Positions 52,300-62,256 of a stretch of DNA of 64,000 bases are shown here, in pieces. This DNA comes from Phytophthora sp. 'mugwort' (lineage: Eukaryota; Oomycota; Peronosporomycetes; Peronosporales; Peronosporaceae). The stretch's first letter is position 1. Each line of letters opens with the position of its first letter. Location of the stretch: NCBI GenBank assembly GCA_033558025.1, contig JAUCEF010000018.1, positions 2,914,001 through 2,978,000 on the forward strand, given 5' to 3'. A model generated the notes under the pieces. The model was given only the letters and a program-made list of their open reading frames with translations, searched no databases and was not told the DNA's origin. The position numbers and the translations under genes were made by a program.

Positions 52300-53050
52300 C
52301 TGCTCACTACGTAAAACTCCTCCCAGCGATCAGCAGTCTAGATATGCCCATTCCGGTTCTCGTCGCGGTGAAGATCGGTGAAATTTCGAAGACAAGCCGG
52401 ACAATGTCAGCGTAGCCACCCTCAACTTTCAACTTCAACGAGGGCATCGGCACCTTTGACGAGTTCTATAGTGAGGTAGATGACCACGATGTTGCTGGCT
52501 TACGGAGTTACGGTAAGAAGACCATCCGGCCTGATTCTAGTATCTACATCAAGCCAAGCCAAACAGCCACGTCAGCGTGACTAGGTTCCGCTGTCAGCAG
52601 CCTCCTTCTCTCCTATTGTCGCTGCTGCCCAGGTTAGCTATGACAGACTCACCAAGGACGCTGGTCCCTTCATGATAGAAATCTTCGTGTTTGCAGCGAA
52701 GAAACCTCGCAGCACTATGACTGGAACGCGTCGAGCAACGGCGCCGTGTATTTAAGAAGCGGTTCGCAGTATCGACCGTTTTCTAGAGCGGCGCCCGGAG
52801 GTTCAAGTCGGAGAGATTGCAAGGACTCATGGTCGATTTTGTAGCCCGCCGGCCGGACGGTACCGACGTATCCCTTCCTGACACATTCACATTTGCTCAG
52901 GCGCAGCATATGGACTCGATGCGAGAAGAGGAAATAGCCGAACAAGTGAATGCCTACGATACTATTCCAGTCCGCTTGAACGGCTCAAGGGAGCTTCCAC
53001 TGACTATCAGCGTTGCCGAGTTACGCCATGTACTAGGCCTATCTAATTGA
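52300..53050 (+). pseudogene. eroded reading frame of an unidentified family
   Basis: Protein-like segments follow each other in changing plus frames: near 52305 (YVKLLPAISSLDMPIPVLVAV), 52430-52580 (FNEGIGTFDEFYSEVDDHDV, KTIRPDSSIYIKPSQ), 52600-52740 (VSYDRLTKDAGPFMIEIFVF), 52745-52830 (VRSIDRFLERRPEVQVGEIART) and 52845-53050 (DGTDVSLPDTFTFAQAQHMD, VAELRHVLGL). The parts resemble one long protein, but stops and frame changes between them (one near 52830) mean it is no longer intact. Simple introns do not repair all breaks. The family is not recognised; it may be a repeated oomycete gene or part of a mobile element. Confidence 0.5.
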
Positions 53051-53141
53051 AGCCTGCTAGCAAGTGGTGTGTTCGACTTTTGAGGCTCCGCCCGAGCCAG
53101 AAGAAGATCAATCGGACAGGGAGCACATGACTGAATGATCG

Positions 53142-53976
53142 CTACACTAAGACAAACTCAACAGAAATAAATGCATTGTTTACTCGTTTACCCTCGCTAC
53201 GCTCGCCACGATTGTCTAGCATCACAATGGACCTAGGCAGCGGCCACGGGTTCAGGTGCCGAACGATCTGCCGGACCAATGCTCGGTGGAACCGCTTCCT
53301 CGAGAACATGCCACGAGTGGTCTCCCACACGAAGAAAACGTGTACATAGCACGCCGCCAGAATCGATACACGCTGTCCAAGCTTGAACGGAACCCAAGCA
53401 ACAGCCTTTTCGCCACGCTTGGACCAGGCGTAGCATCGCATAGCGTCCAGGCCATTCTTCGATGTCTCATCCAGGAAGACGAGCTGCTCTGGGTAGCCGT
53501 ATAAACACCGCAGCTTTGCGAGGTAGGTGTCAACTTCAATGGGCAGAGCCTCCCGGGCTTGCCGCTCCAGGGCGTTGCGGGATAGCTTCAAGTCGAACCG
53601 CAACAAACGCAGCATGCACGTTGACAACAACCCCTTGCGCTGCCCCGGAAAGCGCTTCTTCACCTTTGCCAAAAGCTCCTCGACGTAGAAGCACGGATGG
53701 TCTTTCACGAAAAATGACATGAAGGTAACCACGATGATAGAAATACAGGCCGCGATACACGCTCCTCCGGCATTATATGACCGTCGCCTTAACCTGGGCA
53801 TGCCACCTTTTCACCGCTCGCCCAGAGACCCCCAACACACGCCCCACCACATCGCAGGGGACTGAGTATGCGTAGTGAAGAGTCACAGCCCGCCGGCGAT
53901 AGTCTGCCCCGTACATTGCTTGCCTTGGCTGTCGCATCGTATTCCCTGGACGGACGCCTCCACAGGTGAACGCCAC
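53142..53976 (-). pseudogene. truncated Tc1/IS630-like DDE transposase
   Basis: The start (53976-53773) codes a helix-turn-helix unit: YRRRAVTLHYAYSVPCDVVGRVLGVSGRAVKRWHAQ. A shift of frame near 53790 then opens 53801-53142, with HPCFYVEELLAKV, FLDETSKNGLDAMR (the first catalytic Asp region), YAWSKRGEKAV and, at the end, PRSIVMLDN (second Asp). The third acidic residue and C-terminus are missing, since the frame runs into unrelated sequence at about 53190. The broken frame and missing residue mean it cannot act as a transposase. No terminal repeats were found. Confidence 0.75.
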
Positions 53977-54325
53977 CAGCCACTGGCGCCTCTGCCGACT
54001 CGCTCGGATTTAAACCTTTACTTACGCCCCATTACTCGGATTTATTCTCTGTTTTATTGATTATGCACACCCCGTTTAAATCGACATTGGAACAGATATA
54101 GGGGTGCCGACGAACGGACATCCTCTCCGGTTCTTACAATTATCTTATGCTCTAATATGAGCATCTCCACCGCAGCTGCGCTATCGCTATCGCAAAAGCG
54201 ATTTGGCGCGAAAATTACATGGAACGGTAACTTATCTCCCACCGGGGCCTCGCTATCGTTAGAAACGACTCGACCACTCGCCAAAGGGCGTCTCTTAGCG
54301 CTAAAATCTACCCAGTTTAGCGAGG

Positions 54326-54835
54326 ATGGCGAGTGCTCTCTATCCTGAAAGGCCGGGTCTGCATATAATCTTTGAGCGGCAAGCAAACAAGACGCAGCGA
54401 GGCAGGGATGGCGAGCAACGAACAAAGTTCCGAGGGGGTAGCTCGCGTATCCCGTCCGCAAGACAGAAAAGCCACAAAGGAGAGAATGAAAACTACAGCC
54501 TGTACGTCGACTTCAATGGCGAGCTGGCGAAGGCTAACAAAGAAATTGCAGCTGCAAGTAAGAAGTGTGGGCGCGCAATTCAAGATGCAAGTGATGGTGC
54601 ACTGTTTACCGTTTCCCTCGCCGGCCTGAATCCGGACTCGCGCCGATTCTTTGAGCTGCGTCGCCGCCAAGTGCTTGCAAGACTCGAAAAGTTGTTGGTG
54701 TTGAGGGCATTAATGCAGTGGAGGAAGAGGTCACGGCTACGCTCTCACGAACGGGGACAGCAATGTGCAGGATGTCGAAGACATCACGATTTCCGCCGCG
54801 GCGTGACCAATGCTTTTGCGCAGATGGTGGGGTAA
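54326..54835 (+). CDS. Harbinger accessory (MYB-like/coiled-coil) protein
   Basis: 169 residues. Basic at both ends (MASALYPERPGLHI start; RKRSRLRSHERGQQ near the end) with a middle of helical, charged residues (LAKANKEIAAASKKCGRAIQ and LNPDSRRFFELRRRQVLARLEKL). Its place inside the inverted repeats, opposite to the transposase, fits the second protein of PIF/Harbinger elements, which usually carries a MYB-like DNA-binding unit and guides the transposase. I do not see a full MYB domain, so the frame may be damaged. Confidence 0.5.
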   Translation: MASALYPERPGLHIIFERQANKTQRGRDGEQRTKFRGGSSRIPSARQKSHKGENENYSLYVDFNGELAKANKEIAAASKKCGRAIQDASDGALFTVSLAGLNPDSRRFFELRRRQVLARLEKLLVLRALMQWRKRSRLRSHERGQQCAGCRRHHDFRRGVTNAFAQMVG

Positions 54836-54856
54836 TTGATCCGCCGCTTATACCGG

Positions 54857-56033
54857 CTAGCCAATATTCCCGTGATGTTCAATCAGGTTGTGTTGTAGTA
54901 TAGCGTGAGCAGCACGATTTTGTATGCGCGAAATACCAGCAAGTAATTCATCGAAAGAAAACGTAGTTTGAGCAGCAGATGGAGATTCGATGGGATGTAT
55001 GTAGGCGTTTTCCAAATCGTCACGTTCGTCTTCGACGATCATGTTGTGCAGAACTACACAGCATCGCCACACAATGCGAAGCAATTCTTCGCCCCACAAA
55101 CGTGCTGGCTGGGAAAGTAAGCCAAATCGTCCTTAAAAAAACGCCAAACGCCGCTCAACATATTTACGAACGCTTTCACGACCGCTCGCATAGTGCTTCT
55201 CCTTCGCTGATTCAGGTTGGCGAATCGATTTAACAAACCCAGACCAGATTCCATCACACAGCAAGTAGCACATCGAGCAGGTTTTGCTATTAACCTCGTA
55301 TTCATAAGGAGGTGCATTGCCTTTCAGCCAGTTAACTATCAGCGGAGAGCATTGCTAAATTCAGGCACTCCAACAAAATAACGCCACATCAATAAATCTT
55401 TGGATACAATTGCTTCATGATCATCCATCACGATCCTGGTACATACCAGGCAGTAGGGCAATTTTTCCACTGCCATTGAGTGCAGTTGAGAGACCCGAAG
55501 GGCGGGAAGCCACGATTTGCATTGAGTGCAGCATGTCGGGCAATATCAGCAGGTGTAGGCTCAAGTAGGATACTCCTCGCCAAACACGTAATCACTGCCT
55601 CCACAAAATGCTTGAAATTCTCCAACGCAGCAGATTTTGCAACTCGAACGTATTCGTCAGTCACATCAGCACATATCCTGTAGCAAAACATCTGCATCGC
55701 AGCAGTGACTTTTTGACGAGGTGGAAACCCCAACACTCCAACTCCGTCTGGACTCTGTACAAAGTAGCTGTTCACTGCGGTCACTTCCTCCACGACGCGA
55801 GCAAACATGCGCCTAGACATACGAAAGCGACGGCGAAATAGAGCCGCAGGAAAAAGTGGTATCGGAGCGAAGTAGTCTGTATAAAGCAATTGATCCGCAG
55901 CAGCAGGTCCCCCATCGATGTTTGGACTTCTGGTGGTATTGAACTCCCTCTCTGCTTCTTCTTCGGAGGCTCTTCCGCAGCTGCGATAGCTACGCACATC
56001 CCGACTGCAGCGCGGCCTCGTCGCCACCTTCAA
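54857..56033 (-). pseudogene. decayed Harbinger (DDE_4) transposase
   Basis: The 5' part (56033-55428) is a good frame: RRRFRMSRRMFARVVEEV, FPPRQKVTAAMQMFCYRIC, SLNCTQWQWKNCPTAW, which is the Harbinger start with its Asp-containing CTQW-type region (here Asn-Cys instead of the usual Asp-Cys). Further on, pieces in other frames give LNRFANLNQRRRSTMRAVVKAF (about 55240) and LRIVWRCCVVLHNMIVEDERDD (about 55080), the conserved C-terminal helix with ALHNMIVEDE. The frame changes between 55420 and 55100 and a MDDHEAIVS fragment in between mean that no full protein is left. It may be an intron-bearing gene, but no splice set restores it simply. Confidence 0.65.
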
Positions 56034-56246
56034 CGTCGTTGATCTCCTCCTAGATGAGAGCTAGTAGAGGCTTGGTCTGCTCTCTCCAACTAATCCTGGA
56101 CCTTGCTTCCTGCAGTGAGACGACGGTTCAACTATGGTGATAGATTGGAACGTTTCGAGTGCGTACAATCCTCGCTAAAGTGGTAATATATGTTTTCTTC
56201 GCGCTAAAGGCCGCTTGGCGATAGCGATAGCGCGGCCGCGATGCTC

Positions 56247-57360
56247 TTACTTTTCGTCTGGTCGTTCCGTGACTTGGCTTTTAGACTGGAGAGCTCGCGG
56301 TGATTAAACGACGGACCAGCAATCATCTATCAACGCTAGAAGGTGTATTTATTGCACAAGTACAATGAAAGGAGGCAGGGAAAACATGTACTATAGTACG
56401 GCTACCGTATTTCGCATGTAGAAAGATGCACCGGCATATGGGATGCACCTCGATATCCACCAATCACACCGAGCAGCCCACACTAGCATGGAAACATGTA
56501 GAGAGCTCTAGCCCCTGGCCCCCTCCAAAACTGATACTATTTCTCGCCTATCGCCGGCCTACAACCCAGCAGGTTCTCGCGCCTCATTTCGGCCATGCGG
56601 CGAACGAGGGTTGCTGCTGGATAGATGTCATAACGAAAGTGGCGTGTGCTACTAGACTTGTGCTCGCAACAGTCGCTAAGTTCGTGCAGAAGCGCGCCTA
56701 TTTTTAATCTGCGTATCAGCGTATAATCTCTTAAATTTTGACACCCGTTAAAGCAACTTTGGCCTAATCCTAATCGGGCGGAGGGGTGAAACCGAGCCAT
56801 CTCGGCAAGTTAAAGCAACGCCTGCGGGTTAAGCTCCGTGTGCGGACTTAAACCCAGGACCAAGCACCGTTAGATCTAGCTCGGCTTAGGGTTCTGCCAC
56901 CTTCCTTAGGGCGTTAGGTACTTAGCTGGGAGATAGGATAGCATGCAGAGTAGCTTTTGCTTTGGTGTCAAAGAGGCAGTGACACCCCAAGAGCACCTTG
57001 CGTAACTTCAAAATGGTACAAGGTGCTCAAAGGTGCTCAAACTGAAGTTGCTATAACGCGAGCCCTCTCAACGGCTGCAAGAAGTGTATTTACAGGTAGA
57101 TGACGACTGCGTGAGTGTCGCTTCGTTAGTGGACGAGCTGCATAAATGTCTCTGATAGGACCAGTGTCTACTGCTGTAGACTAAACTCACGAGTTCGATC
57201 GCAATTTTGATCTCATCATTGACGGAGCCGTTGAGGAAGTCGTAGCTTAGCTATCTTCCTCCAAGAATTAATACAAACAGTTACATTTCCTTTTCAAGGC
57301 TTCCTTTTTATGAACATGGGGTGCATCGTTCTACATGCGAAGTACGGTACTTCACTAATA
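56247..57360. other. repeat-island interior without a gene
   Basis: About 1.1 kb. No coding sequence, terminal repeat pair or RNA gene is evident. There are short direct repeats near 56995-57045 (AAGGTGCTCAAAGGTGCTCAAA) and purine-rich/pyrimidine-rich patches. It may hold old remains of transposons no longer recognisable. Confidence 0.45.
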
Positions 57361-57362
57361 CA

Positions 57363-57696
57363 CTAGCCGAGCGCCGCCGCCTACGTAGCGGTGGGTTTAG
57401 TTTGGGTCCCAGTAGGTGGACCTAGCCGAGCGCCGCCGCAGGCGGCGGTGGGTTTAGTTTTGGTCCCAGTATATTGAAAGCCCGTCGGAGCGCAGCGGAG
57501 GCGGGCAGGCCCACATTAAATTTTTTTTTTTTAACTAATCGTTTAATTATATTTCCACCAATGGCCGCCTTTGGCGAAAGATGGCTTTAGCGAATGAGGG
57601 CCGCCTTCGTTGCGCTCGGCAGTCAATGAGATTGCGTCTAGAATCACGTTATGACGTGACAGACGGACGGAGCGACGCTAGCGTTGAGTTTTAGGA
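57363..57696 (-). mobile_element. Helitron-type unit with two CTAG-hairpin ends
   Basis: On the minus strand a unit starts TCCTAAAACTCAACGC at 57696 and reaches the hairpin GCCGCCTGCGGCGGC followed by GCTCGGCTAG ending at 57422. A second copy of the same end (ACCGCTACGTAGGCGG..., then GCTCGGCTAG) stops at 57363 and is followed by T. Hairpin then CTRR with a T after it is the defining 3' end of Helitrons. No RepHel gene is present, so these are non-autonomous. Confidence 0.6.
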
Positions 57697-57873
57697 CTAG
57701 CCGAGCGCCACCCACTTTGTGGGCGGTGTGTTTGACGGGTCCCACACCGTTCCGCTCGCTATGCCAGCTCGCTTCACTTCTCCTATCGCATCCTACTCCG
57801 TTCCGCTCGCTGTTTCAGCTCACTTCACTACTCCTATCGTGTCCCACTCCGTTCCGCTCGTTGAGTTTTAGGA
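57697..57873 (-). mobile_element. 177-bp Helitron-type unit joined head to tail
   Basis: Starts on the minus strand with TCCTAAAACTCAACGAG at 57873, preceded by A, and ends with CACCGCCCACAAAGTGGGTGG, then GCTCGGCTAG at 57697, followed at once by the TC of the next unit. A|TC...CTAG|T borders are those of Helitrons. It also holds a 51-bp tandem repeat (GTTCCGCTCG at 57749, 57800 and 57851 on the plus strand, about 2.3 copies). Confidence 0.6.
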
Positions 57874-58044
57874 TGCTAGTGATAATTTTACTATCGCAAC
57901 TATAGTAATTTGAAACTGCAACAGGAATATTATCATCATAGTAATTTGGAAGAACTCAACGCTACTAAATTGGTGTACCCTCCATCAATTTAGGTGCGTG
58001 GCAGACATTCCAGTCGCCGTTGAACCAGCCAAAAGCTGTTGGCG

Positions 58045-59881
58045 ATGCAGGCGGAGGACATGCCGATGGAGTCCGCGGCCCCCGAGGAGAGCGAGCCGGA
58101 GATGCCAGCGGCACCTGCGGAGGAGATGCCTTTCACCGAAGAAGAGATCGCTACCACATTCAAGGTGCTGGAGGTGCTGGGCAAGCGCAAGGAGCTGCTA
58201 CAGCAGCGCAACATGCGCGACATGCGCAAGAAGCTAGCGCCGGTTTCCGAGTACATGGAAGCTCGGAAGTTCGGCGGCGTTGGCCGCAAGAAGTACCTAG
58301 AGGACAAGGCCATTCGCGAGGAGAAGCGCGCGCGCCACAACCAGCGCAAGATGCACGACCGTCGCCACATTAACAGCTCGGCACTGCGTCGCGAGCGCAT
58401 CGCCAAGCTGGAGTCGCTCCTGCAGCAGGGCAAGGACGCGACCAATGCTCTGCCGATGATTGCCGATGGTGTGGCTGGTGAAGATGTGTGCCACTCCACG
58501 AAGGCACTGGCCAACGGTCCCGAGCCGGAGCTGCAGAAGCTCTGCTCGGACGATACGCAGCATGCTCTCGACGAGAAGGCGGCGGCGGACAAGAAGGAGG
58601 CGAGTGCATTGCTAGGCTTTCGCTCATGTTATACGTGCAAGAGCCGATTCGACAAGACTCATCACTTCTACGACCAGTTGTGCCCGCGTTGTGCGGAGCT
58701 TAATTTCTCGAAACGCTTCCAGACTGCGGATTTGCGTGGCAAGGTGGCTCTCATTACAGGTGCCCGTGTGAAGATTGGTTTTCAGGCCGCCATAAAGCTG
58801 CTGCTAGCGGGAGCTGCTGTCATTGCCACTACACGTTTCCCAAAGGATGCAGCGGAACGGTTTGCAAAGCACCCCGAGTACGAGACCTTCAAGGACCGTC
58901 TTCAGATTTTCGGCATTGACTTCCGTGATCTGGTACACTTGGAGCAGTTCTGTGACTTTGTCATTAGTCGCTACTCCCGTTTGGATATGATCGTGCACAA
59001 CGCATGCCAGACTGTGCGTCGTCCGCCGACGTACTACAAGCCGCTCGTGGACAATGAGACCAAGGCACTGGAGACGAGTACGAAGGAGGTACAGATGCTG
59101 ATGAACCACCAGCAGGAATTCGAGTCACATGTCAAGTCACTGGCTCTCCCTGCGTCATCAGATACCAAGCACTCTGTTAATGCGGGTGGCAACGTTGTCA
59201 TGTCTTCTGCGTTGAAGTCGCAGGTGCCGATGATTGCTGGGGAAGACCACCCTGATGATCACGCTGAGGCATTTCCCGATGGCATGGTGGACGTGAACGG
59301 ACAGCAGGTGGACCTTCGTTCACGCAACTCGTGGCTGCTGCGCATGGGCGAGGTTGCCACGCCGGAAGTGGCGGAGGTGTTCGCCATTAATACGCTAGCC
59401 CCGTTCATCTTGAACAACCGCTTGGTGCCGCTCCTAGAGAAGAGCGGCAAGACCGAGAAGAAGTTTATTGTCAACGTGAGCGCCATGGAGGGCAAGTTCT
59501 ACCGCTACAAGACGCCGAACCACCCGCACACGAACATGGCAAAGGCCGCACTGAACATGATGACCCGCACCTGTGCTGAAGATTTGAGCAAGAGGACCAT
59601 CTTTATGAACTCTGTCGACACTGGGTACGTGAATTGGACCGAGCGGAGATCCACCAATAAAGTGCTGACTTGTTTGTTTATGTTGTAAAACGTTCAGCTG
59701 GATCAACGACGAGAACCCGTTGGCCAAGGCCCACGCTCACGCGCAGGCGCACAACTTCCAGACGCCTATCGACGAGATCGACGCTGCGGCACGCGTGCTG
59801 GACCCTATTTTCGTCGGCTACAACTCGGACGAGACCATCTTCGGCAAGTTCCTCAAGGACTTCCACGAGACTGAGTGGTAG
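58045..59881 (+). CDS. short-chain dehydrogenase with N-terminal zinc-ribbon extension
   Basis: Exons 58045-59624 and 59698-59881, 73-nt intron; 587 residues. ATG 58045 is used because the frame upstream opens with TTG. Residues 1-195 are an extension: acidic start, coiled coil (KRKELLQQRN..., REEKRARHNQRK), then CYTCKSRFDKTHHFYDQLCPRC, a Cys4 zinc knuckle. The SDR domain (from about 230) has VALITGARVKIGFQAAI (TGxxxxxG cofactor loop), VHNAC for the Asn region, NVSAME and YKTPNHPHTNMAKAALN; the Tyr and Lys of the active site look displaced relative to the usual YxxxK, with HTNMAKA present. The insert of about 80 residues between Asn and Ser strands is unusual. Substrate unknown. Confidence 0.82.
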
Positions 59882-60188
59882 ATAGATAAAGGAGGAGCTA
59901 GCGCGTGCATGCAGAGAATCTAGACGCCGTTCGTATGCGCCGTGGGCAGTTGGCAGCGAGATAGATACACTCATGATGCTACGTCAGTCATCGTCATCGC
60001 TATTGACCTTTCTGTGTTGAAGTTTGTCGCTCATTGCACTCTGATTGGCCGAAAGTTGGCAAGCAAAAGATCTGTGCAAGGGGCGCAGCGTCAGAGTCCC
60101 GCCCGCCTCCAAGGCGCTTCCTGTCAGTAACGAATCTGCCGCCTAGTACACAAGTCCGTCAAGCAGCTTAAGCAGATTAGAGGAAGAG
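59882..60188 (+). promoter_or_regulatory. upstream region of UPRT gene
   Basis: No gene. GCTCATTGCACT at 60029 agrees with the oomycete core promoter start (GCTCATT), with an inverted CCAAT (GATTGG) just downstream at about 60042. This is similarity only. Confidence 0.4.
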
Positions 60189-61313
60189 ATGAAGGTGGAC
60201 ACGCGCGTAGACAACAAGAAGTACGGCCTCGCGGCTGAGAGCAAGGTCTGGTGCGCTGTGCACCCGGTACTGCGCCACAAGCTCACCAAGCTGCGTGACG
60301 AGCGCACCGACAGCCGCATCTTTCGTCACCTGCTACGAGAAGTCACCTTTTACTTGGGGTGAGGAAACGAGACTAAGACTAAGACTAGGGGAAACGCTCT
60401 CTAACGGAATTGCGGCGGTTTGTTTTTGATGCAGATACGATGCGACGGACGACTTGGAGACGGTTCCCAAGAAAATCAAGACCCCCAAAGGTGACCACCA
60501 GGGCGCCGAACTCTCTACATCGGTTGTGCTAGTACCCATTCTTCGTGCGGGGCTAGGAATGGTGCGGTGGTGGTTGCCAAGTGCGTCAAAGGGGCGGGAT
60601 TTGTGTTAACGTTGACACTTTGTTTCTGTTGTAGGTGGAGCCGATGCTTGATGTTCTGCCGAACGCTTCCGTGCACCATATCGGTGCGATCTTGAAGTCT
60701 TGACTCCTTTATGCCGAGAAATTGTGAGCACTAACGGTTATGATGTGCGCAGGCATGTACCGCAACAAGCAATCGCTTTTGCCGGTGCAATACTACAACA
60801 AACTCCCCAAGGAGTGCGACGTGGACGTTGCGATCATCCTCGAGCCTGTCATCGCCACGGGTAAGCAATATTTTCGTTGCAACGGGGTGATTTTGTGGGT
60901 TATATTCCCCTAACAAGGCTTATCCCCCCCTCTTAGCTGGCACAATCCTCGCAACTCTGGCTGTCTTGAAGACGTGGGGCGTCAAGAAAATCAAGATCGT
61001 GAGCACGATCGCATCCAAGCAAGGGCTTCAGGAGGTTTGCGCCAAGAATCCGGACGTGGAGATCTTCCTGGCTGCAATCGACGACGGCCTCTCTGAGGTA
61101 CGCTTCCGCACACAACAACGCACGCGTACAGCTAGCTAAGATGTGGCCTCAAAAAGTTCCAACCTTCGCGCATGTTTCTGACCGCTTGCTGTGTTGTTGA
61201 CTTGACAGGATGGCTACATTCTGCCCGGTCTAGGCGACGCTGGCGACCGCGAGTTCCAAACGGGCGCGCAAACCGAAAAGATCGAGATCGTCTACAAGAG
61301 GCAGAAATTGTAG
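60189..61313 (+). CDS. uracil phosphoribosyltransferase
   Basis: Six exons: 60189-60358, 60435-60561, 60635-60683, 60753-60860, 60937-61097, 61209-61313; 239 residues. Typical UPRT features are the LVPILRAGLGM segment, ILEPVIATAGTILATL at the PRPP site, VSTIASKQGLQEV, DDGLSEDGYILPGLGDAGDREF at the uracil site. It makes UMP from uracil and PRPP in pyrimidine salvage. The PRPP loop normally reads DPMLATGGS/T; here it is EPVIATAGT, with Glu for Asp and Ala for one Gly, a variation worth checking. Introns of 70-111 nt keep phase at all borders. Confidence 0.93.
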
Positions 61314-61492
61314 GGAAACGACCGAGTTAAACGTCCAAGAGCCGTCTATACCAGACGAAACAGCAAGTTGAAGTGCGTGCGTCCATATTTATTTTTTATG
61401 TAGTATGGAGCATAAAAGCACAAAACGTTTTTCTACATTTATTTTAATTGAGGCTTCAGGTTCGGAAATCCATTGCGAAAAGGTGCTGTATC

Positions 61493-62256
61493 ATGACGAA
61501 GGAGGTCGCGACGCCGCCGCTGCTCAAGACGCGCTCTAAGGACCCGCTCGAGAGCTCCTGGCGGAAGCACATGGTGCGCCATAGCGTCCTACATCTCCTC
61601 TATCCGTCTCTGTCTGTTGCTAACGCGTTTTCCCTTGGGCTGCGCAGAGCGATGGACAGTGGGTGCCCGATGTTTCCGTGGACACGTGTATGCTCTGTCG
61701 CACTGAGTTCGGCTTTTGGATCCGCCGTCACCACTGCCGACGCTGCGGAGCCGTCGTCTGTGACGGCTGCTCCGGTAGTCGCACCAAGTTTATCTACAAG
61801 GCGAGTGGCTGTCTCCTTATGGACCCATAAGGCTATGGAGCGTCGGAGTGACTTACTGCATTGTTCTTGCGCTTCTTTTGCCGTTGTGAAAACAGGAAAT
61901 CACCCCGAACAAGCTCTCAGAAGAAGATTGCCGCGTGTGTGACGCGTGCATCCGCGTAATTGACGAGAAGCTGGCGCTGGGCGTAAGTCGGCGCTTCGGC
62001 AAGGGCATGGCGGCCGCACTGGCAGCCAGTGAGAGCGACAACCAGGTGGACCACGCGGCGGCGCCGGCAGAGCCACTAGAGCCGGATAGAGGCGGCAACC
62101 GTACGGTCATGACCATGGGCAGATACAGGTGCGTATGTACTGGCGTCAAGTAGAGGGGCGATGCGTCGTATGCTGACGTACCGTTCGTGTTTGTTCGACA
62201 GAGCGGAGATCAAGGAGTCGGAAGGCAATCGTTACATCCGCGATACCGACCTGTAG
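61493..62256 (+). CDS. small FYVE-type zinc finger protein
   Basis: Four exons: 61493-61573, 61648-61800, 61896-62128, 62202-62256; 173 residues. The FYVE finger spans residues 30-100: WVPDVSVDTCMLCRTEF, FWIRRHHCRRCGAVVCDGCS and CRVCDACI, so WxxD, R+HHCR and the eight Cys/His ligands are present. It should bind PI3P on endosomes. The tail is Ala/Glu-rich. Intron 2 works only with a GC donor (AAG/GCGAGT at 61801) because no GT donor nearby keeps the frame. Confidence 0.85.

Larger units (their letters stand above)
54159..56246. mobile_element. PIF/Harbinger-type element, 2.1 kb, with inverted repeats
   Basis: The ends are imperfect inverted repeats of about 50 bases. The left begins GAGCATC at 54159 and holds GCTATCGCTATCGC (54179-54192), and the right, read on the minus strand from 56246, begins GAGCATC and holds the same GCGCTATCGCTATCGC (56231-56218). 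A TAA triplet lies next to both ends, as expected for a TWA target, though the left one is 3 bases away. Inside, minus-strand frames code a DDE_4 transposase and a plus-strand frame codes a small basic helical protein, the normal two-gene plan of Harbinger elements. Flanking genes stop on either side of the island. Confidence 0.75.
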
